Shown piece after piece: positions 6,880 through 10,147 of a stretch of 10,147 nt of DNA. The notes under the pieces were generated by a model. It saw only the letters and a list, made by a program, of their open reading frames with translations. It was not told the DNA's origin and did no database searches. The first letter of the stretch is position 1. Every line of letters begins with the position of its first letter. The translations under genes and the position numbers were made by a program. The stretch comes from Betaproteobacteria bacterium (lineage in GTDB: Bacteria; Pseudomonadota; Gammaproteobacteria; Burkholderiales; SG8-39), in NCBI GenBank assembly GCA_004298295.1, contig SCUH01000005.1:1-10147 (forward strand), read 5' to 3'.

Positions 6880-7608
6880 TCAGTGCTGCAGGATCTTGGA
6901 CAGGAACAGCTGTGCGCGCTCCGAGCGCGGCGTGCCGAAGAACTCCTCTTTCGGCGCATCTTCCACGATCCGGCCGCTGTCCATGAAGATGACGCGGTGC
7001 GCGACCTTGCGCGCGAACCCCATCTCGTGCGTCACCACCATCATGGTCATGCCTTCCTGCGCCAGCTCGACCATCACGTCGAGCACTTCGTTGATCATCT
7101 CGGGGTCGAGCGCGGAAGTCGGCTCGTCGAACAGCATCGCAATCGGGTCCATGCACAGCGCGCGCGCGATCGCCACGCGCTGCTGCTGGCCGCCGGAGAG
7201 GTTGCCCGGGAACTTGTCCTTGTGCGCGGACAGGTCGACGCGCTCGAGCAGTTTGAGCCCCTTCGCCACGGCGGCGTCCTTCTGGCGATTGAGCACCTTG
7301 ATCTGCGCCAGCGTCAGGTTTTCGGTCACGGTCAGGTGCGGAAACAGCTCGAAGTGCTGGAACACCATGCCGACGCGCGAGCGCAGTTTCGGCAGATCGG
7401 TCCTGGGGTCGCCGACCGAAATGCCGTCCACCAGGATTTCGCCCTCCTGGAACGGCTCGAGCGCATTGACGCACTTGATGAGCGTCGATTTGCCGGAGCC
7501 GGAAGGGCCGCACACCACCACCACCTCGCCCTTCTGCACTTCGGTCGAGCAGTCGGCGAGCACCTGGAAGGCGCCGTACCACTTGCTGACGTTCTTGACG
7601 GAGATCAT
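6880..7608 (-). CDS. gltL: glutamate/aspartate ABC importer ATP-binding protein
   Basis: A 242-residue cytoplasmic ATPase that powers the importer. All signature elements are intact: Walker A GPSGSGKST (34-42), Q-loop Gln84 in MVFQHFELFPHLT, ABC signature LSGGQ (137-141) followed by QQR, Walker B IAMLFDEP (156-163), D-loop SALD, and switch His194 in VVTHEMGF. The text and length are those of the polar amino acid transporter group (GltL, GlnQ, HisP type), and gene order identifies it as the Glu/Asp system. The ATG at 7608 lies eight bases after the gltK stop, with GAGGG four bases upstream and overlapping that stop codon. The reading frame stays open far upstream, but that extension lies over the permease genes and is not coding. 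Confidence 0.95.
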   Translation of the reverse strand: MISVKNVSKWYGAFQVLADCSTEVQKGEVVVVCGPSGSGKSTLIKCVNALEPFQEGEILVDGISVGDPRTDLPKLRSRVGMVFQHFELFPHLTVTENLTLAQIKVLNRQKDAAVAKGLKLLERVDLSAHKDKFPGNLSGGQQQRVAIARALCMDPIAMLFDEPTSALDPEMINEVLDVMVELAQEGMTMMVVTHEMGFARKVAHRVIFMDSGRIVEDAPKEEFFGTPRSERAQLFLSKILQH

Positions 7609-7616
7609 CGGACCCT

Positions 7617-8306
7617 CTAGCGGACGACGGCGATGCGGCCTTGCAGGCTGCGCACGTAATAGGAGGCGGCGAAGCTGATGACGAAGTACACCAGGGCGAC
7701 GAAGCTGTACATCTCGACCAGGCGGTAGTCGCGGTTGGCGACCTTCGCCGCGGCGCCGAGGAAGTCGGTGGCCGAAATCACGTACACGAGCGAAGTGTCC
7801 TGGAACAGGATGATGGTCTGCGTGAGCAGCACCGGCACCATGTTGCGGAACGCCTGCGGCAGGACGATGTGGCCCATGGTCTGCCAGTAGTTGAGGCCGA
7901 GCGCAAGGCTCGCCGCGACCTGGCCGCGCGCGATCGACTGGATCCCGGCGCGCATGATCTCGCAGTAGTAGGCCGCCTCGAACATGGTGAAGGTGATGAC
8001 CGCCGACCAGAAGGCGCCGACCTTGATCGGGGTCTTTTCGCCGATGACCCAGGCGCCGATGTAGGGCACGAGGAAGAAGAACCAGAAGATCACCAGCACC
8101 AGCGGCACCGAGCGCATCAGGTTGACGTACGCGCCCGCGACCCAGGCGAGCGGCTGAAACGACGCCAGGCGCATCATCGCCAGCAGCGTGCCGAACACGA
8201 TGCCGCCGGCCATCGCCATCAGGGTGAGCGTGACGGTGAACGTCATGCCGTCGCGAAACAGGTACCAGACCGAGCGCTGGATGACGTCGAAGTCGAAGCC
8301 GCTCAT
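7617..8306 (-). CDS. gltK: glutamate/aspartate ABC importer permease, second subunit
   Basis: A 229-residue inner-membrane subunit of the acidic amino acid importer. Hydrophobic segments occur near 22-45, 55-82, 98-116, 160-178 and 198-220. The cytoplasmic EAA-type loop that docks on the ATPase runs from EIMRAGIQSIARGQ (116-129) through ALGLNYWQTM to LPQAFRNMVP (149-158). The FRNVPL-type segment before it appears as MRSVPLVLVIFWFFFLVP (64-81), typical of the HisM/GlnP permease family. It begins 15 bases after the gltJ stop. The ATG at 8306 has only a poor Shine-Dalgarno (AGGG 13 bases away), so its translation probably depends on gltJ. The two permeases are expected to form a heterodimer. Confidence 0.94.
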   Translation of the reverse strand: MSGFDFDVIQRSVWYLFRDGMTFTVTLTLMAMAGGIVFGTLLAMMRLASFQPLAWVAGAYVNLMRSVPLVLVIFWFFFLVPYIGAWVIGEKTPIKVGAFWSAVITFTMFEAAYYCEIMRAGIQSIARGQVAASLALGLNYWQTMGHIVLPQAFRNMVPVLLTQTIILFQDTSLVYVISATDFLGAAAKVANRDYRLVEMYSFVALVYFVISFAASYYVRSLQGRIAVVR

Positions 8307-8321
8307 CGCGCGCCACGCACC

Positions 8322-9074
8322 CTACTGCGCTCCCGCACCCTGCGCGGTGATCAGCCCGGGCACCCGCACCTTGCGTTCCAGCGCGCGCATCCCGAGCACC
8401 ACCACCAGGTTGGTGAGCAGATAAATGGCCGTGGCGGCGGCGAACGCCTCGAACACCTGGAAGCTGAACTCCTGCATGGCACGCGCGCGGCCCGTGAGCT
8501 CGAGCAGTCCGATGGTGAGCGCAACCGAGGAGTTCTTGATGATGTTCATGAACTCCGAGGTGAGCGGCGGCAGCATGATGCGCATGACCATCGGCAGGAT
8601 GACGTAGCGGTAGGTCTGCAGCAGGCTCAAACCGAGCGCGGTGCCGGCCATGCCCTGGCCGCGCGGCAGGGACTGTATGCCGGCGCGCACCTGCTCGGCC
8701 ACGCGCACCGAGGTGTAGATGCCCAGGCAAAGCACCGCCGGCACGTAGGAGCCCCAGGGCGGTGGCATCTGCTTCATCCAGTCGCCCAACCCGGTCGGCA
8801 GCACCTCCGGGAGCACGAAGAACCAGAGAAACATCTGCACGATCAAGGGGACGTTGCGGAAGACTTCGACGTAGGCGTTGCTCAGCCGCACGATCCACTT
8901 CAGCGGCGTGGTGCGCAGCGTGCCGACCACCAAGCCGATGGCGAGCGCGATGACCCAGGCGGCGAGCGCCGTGGCGAGCGTCCAGCCCAGACCGACCACC
9001 AGGTACTGAAGGTAGCTGCCGCTGCCGCCCGGCTCAGCCTGTAGCAGGATGCCCCAGTTCCAGTTGTAGTTCAT
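8322..9074 (-). CDS. gltJ: glutamate/aspartate ABC importer permease, first subunit
   Basis: A 250-residue inner-membrane permease subunit. The N-terminus MNYNWNWGILLQ with a periplasmic glycine/serine stretch before the first membrane segment (about 25-52) is typical of GltJ. Other segments fall near 70-92, 110-126, 164-192 and 208-230. The FRNVPLIVQ motif is at 72-80. The EAA-type coupling loop runs from EQVRAGIQSLPRGQ (127-140) through ALGLSLLQTY to LPMVMRIMLPP (160-170). It pairs with the neighbouring gltK product to form the channel. The ATG at 9074 is preceded by only a weak GAG-type ribosome binding site; it is separated from gltI by 85 bases holding two hairpins, which would lower its expression relative to the binding protein. 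Confidence 0.94.
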   Translation of the reverse strand: MNYNWNWGILLQAEPGGSGSYLQYLVVGLGWTLATALAAWVIALAIGLVVGTLRTTPLKWIVRLSNAYVEVFRNVPLIVQMFLWFFVLPEVLPTGLGDWMKQMPPPWGSYVPAVLCLGIYTSVRVAEQVRAGIQSLPRGQGMAGTALGLSLLQTYRYVILPMVMRIMLPPLTSEFMNIIKNSSVALTIGLLELTGRARAMQEFSFQVFEAFAAATAIYLLTNLVVVLGMRALERKVRVPGLITAQGAGAQ

Positions 9075-9095
9075 TTCAGCTCGCCAGAAACGGCA

Positions 9096-9136
9096 AGCGC
9101 GCGTTCAGCGGACGGCGCTCCGCTGCAACGCGCGCT
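9096..9136 (-). other. long hairpin in the gltI-gltJ spacer
   Basis: The arm AGCGCGCGTT (9096-9105) pairs with AACGCGCGCT (9127-9136), and CAGCGGA (9106-9112) pairs with TCCGCTG (9119-9125), closing a 6-base loop at 9113-9118 with one bulged base at 9126. That makes 17 bp with no mismatch. No U-run follows in the transcript, so it is more likely an mRNA-stabilising or processing element, or a partial attenuator, than a full terminator. Confidence 0.75.
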
Positions 9137-9140
9137 GCAG

Positions 9141-9160
9141 GGCGCCGTTTGCCCGGCGCC
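9141..9160 (-). other. short GC hairpin abutting the gltI stop codon
   Basis: GGCGCCG (9141-9147) pairs with CGGCGCC (9154-9160) around a 6-base loop, a 7-bp all-GC stem. Its first base in the transcript is the last base of the gltI TAG. With the larger hairpin just downstream it forms a tandem structure that could shield the gltI message from 3' exonucleases. Confidence 0.6.
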
Positions 9161-10062
9161 TATTTGTAAACGGCCGGGTCGCCCGAGTCGGTCGGCTTGG
9201 CAACCACCTTCTTGAACGAGTCGCTCATGGGCACGTTGAGGTTGATTCCCTTGGGCGGCACCGGCTTCAGGAACCACTTGTCGTAGATGGCGTTGATCTG
9301 GCCGGACCTGTAGACATTGCTCATCGCGGCGTCGACCACCTTCTTGAAGGCGGCGTCGTCCTTGCGCACCATGATGCCGTAGGGTTCGACCGACAGCGCC
9401 TCCATGGAGATCAGGTAATCGCCGGGTGCGCGCGACTGCGAAACCAGGCTGTAGAGCAGGATGTCGTCCATGACGAACGCCACCGCGCGCCCGGTCTCGA
9501 CCATCTGGAAGGCTTCCGGATGGCCGTTCGCCGAGATGATGTTCATGCCCATGTTCTGCGCGGCGTTGATCTCGGTGATCTGCTTGATGTTGGTCGTGCC
9601 GGCCGTCGAGACGACCGTCTTGCCCTTGAGGTCGGCGAGCGATCGGATATTGGACGATTTCTTCGACACCCAGCGATTGGCGGTGACGAAATGCGTCATG
9701 GTGAACCACACCTGCTTCTGGCGGTCGAGGTTGTTGGTGGTCGAGCCGCATTCCAGGTCGATGGTGCCATTGGCCATCAACGGGATGCGGTTGGCGGAGG
9801 TCACGAGCTGGTACTTGACGTCGATCTTGGGCATTTTCAGTTCGGCCTTCACCGCATCCACGATCCGCAGGCACAGGTCCATGGCGTAGCCGACCGGCTG
9901 CTGCTTGTCATCGTAGTAGGAGAACGGCACCGAGGCGTCGCGGTGGCCGATGGTGATGCTGCCGCTGTCCTTCACCTTCTTCAGCGTGCCTTCCTGCGCG
10001 GCGGCCGGCAGCGCGATCGCGGCGGCGGCGAGCAGGACACCTGCATGGCGGGCAAAATTCAT
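9160..10062 (-). CDS. gltI: periplasmic glutamate/aspartate-binding protein
   Basis: A 300-residue secreted solute-binding protein. The signal peptide is MNFAR followed by a hydrophobic alanine-rich stretch ending PAAAQ (19-23), with cleavage expected near residue 22; there is no lipobox cysteine. The mature protein keeps the ligand-site text known from E. coli GltI: GHRDASVPFSYYD (39-51), SANRIPL (89-95), ECGSTTNN (104-111), RQKQ (114-117), AGTTN (154-158), SANGH (177-181), GRAVAFVMDD (191-200) and DKWF (261-264). Conservation of the arginines and of the STT segment supports acidic amino acids (glutamate, aspartate) as ligands; this is inference from family knowledge. The ATG at 10062 has AAGGAGG six bases upstream, far stronger than the sites of the genes after it, and a promoter lies just beyond. 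It is the first gene of the importer operon. Confidence 0.95.
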   Translation of the reverse strand: MNFARHAGVLLAAAAIALPAAAQEGTLKKVKDSGSITIGHRDASVPFSYYDDKQQPVGYAMDLCLRIVDAVKAELKMPKIDVKYQLVTSANRIPLMANGTIDLECGSTTNNLDRQKQVWFTMTHFVTANRWVSKKSSNIRSLADLKGKTVVSTAGTTNIKQITEINAAQNMGMNIISANGHPEAFQMVETGRAVAFVMDDILLYSLVSQSRAPGDYLISMEALSVEPYGIMVRKDDAAFKKVVDAAMSNVYRSGQINAIYDKWFLKPVPPKGINLNVPMSDSFKKVVAKPTDSGDPAVYK

Positions 10063-10068
10063 CGCAAT

Positions 10069-10075
10069 CCTCCTT
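10069..10075 (-). promoter_or_regulatory. full-consensus ribosome binding site of gltI
   Basis: AAGGAGG followed by six bases and the ATG at 10062. It fixes the gltI start and implies much stronger initiation than the weak sites of gltJ and gltK, in line with the excess of binding protein usual for ABC importers. Confidence 0.85.
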
Positions 10076-10088
10076 GGATAGGTCGGCC

Positions 10089-10117
10089 ATTCTCGGAAAC
10101 CCCCTACAGCGTGTCAA
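10089..10117 (-). promoter_or_regulatory. sigma70-type promoter of the glt operon
   Basis: Read leftward, a perfect -35 TTGACA (10117-10112), a 17-base spacer, and GAGAAT (10094-10089; four of six matches to TATAAT). Transcription would start near 10082, leaving a leader of about 20 bases that just includes the ribosome binding site. I find no GG-N10-GC pattern for sigma54 here. Confidence 0.6.
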
Positions 10118-10135
10118 GCGTGCGGCCTACAATGC

Positions 10136-10147
10136 GGACCGGGGTCC
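10136..10147. repeat. small inverted repeat at the right edge
   Basis: GGACC-GG-GGTCC reads as a 5-bp inverted repeat with a 2-base centre, about 20 bases upstream of the glt -35 box. It could be part of an operator or of a neighbouring element cut off by the window edge; by itself it is weak evidence. Confidence 0.2.

Noticed and set aside
5917..7620. Long rightward open frame of 567 codons opposite the dehydrogenase and gltL genes
   Set aside because: Its translation is arginine/histidine/glutamate-rich with no recognisable motif, and it lies exactly opposite genes with complete family signatures. GC-rich codon bias on one strand leaves open frames on the other.
7609..8898. Upstream extension of the gltL frame over gltK and gltJ
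   Set aside because: The added sequence has no transporter features and is a shadow of the permease genes; the ATG at 7608 gives a standard-length ATPase.
7641..9044. Rightward open frame of 467 codons opposite gltK and gltJ
   Set aside because: Same His/Asp/Arg-rich shadow pattern across two clear permease genes, with no ribosome binding site or family match.
10076..10147. Sigma54 promoter or riboswitch upstream of gltI
   Set aside because: No GG-N10-GC spacing is present, and the leader after the sigma70-type promoter is only about 20 bases, too short for a riboswitch.

Overview
The window is GC-rich chromosomal DNA with strong G/C preference at third codon positions. It looks like a betaproteobacterium of the Burkholderiales type, judged from composition and protein style; no rRNA or other taxonomic marker is present, so this is an inference. 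Genes cover almost everything. No stretch longer than 300 bases lacks a gene, and I see no tRNA, rRNA, CRISPR array, insertion sequence, phage gene or attachment site.

Left part (1-2983): a leftward CoA-binding-domain gene runs off the left edge. It is divergent, across about 55 bp, from a rightward two-gene unit: an alpha/beta hydrolase of the hormone-sensitive-lipase type with a complete catalytic triad, and a thiamine-diphosphate enzyme related to acetolactate synthase. These two genes overlap by the four bases ATGA. The divergent gap carries a -10-like box facing each way, both very close to the start codons, so one or both messages may be leaderless.

Right part (10147 down to 3012, all leftward): a six-gene run that is probably one operon. 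The order is periplasmic glutamate/aspartate-binding protein (gltI), two inner-membrane permeases (gltJ, gltK), the ATPase (gltL), a beta-hydroxyacid dehydrogenase, and a 989-residue membrane protein fused to a spermidine-synthase-like domain. A good sigma70-type promoter and a very strong ribosome binding site precede gltI. From gltJ on, gaps are 1 to 15 bases. The only larger gap, gltI-gltJ (85 bases), holds two hairpins, one of them 17 bp long. This is the classical arrangement for making more binding protein than permease.

How the genes work together: the first four form a complete polar amino acid ABC importer for acidic amino acids. The dehydrogenase and the fused spermidine-synthase-like protein look co-transcribed with it, but no pathway linking them to glutamate/aspartate uptake is evident. 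The two transcription units converge with only 28 bases between their stop codons. I find no clearly new defence or mobile system. The most unusual items are the fused protein, whose polyamine-site residues are altered, and the structured gltI-gltJ spacer.
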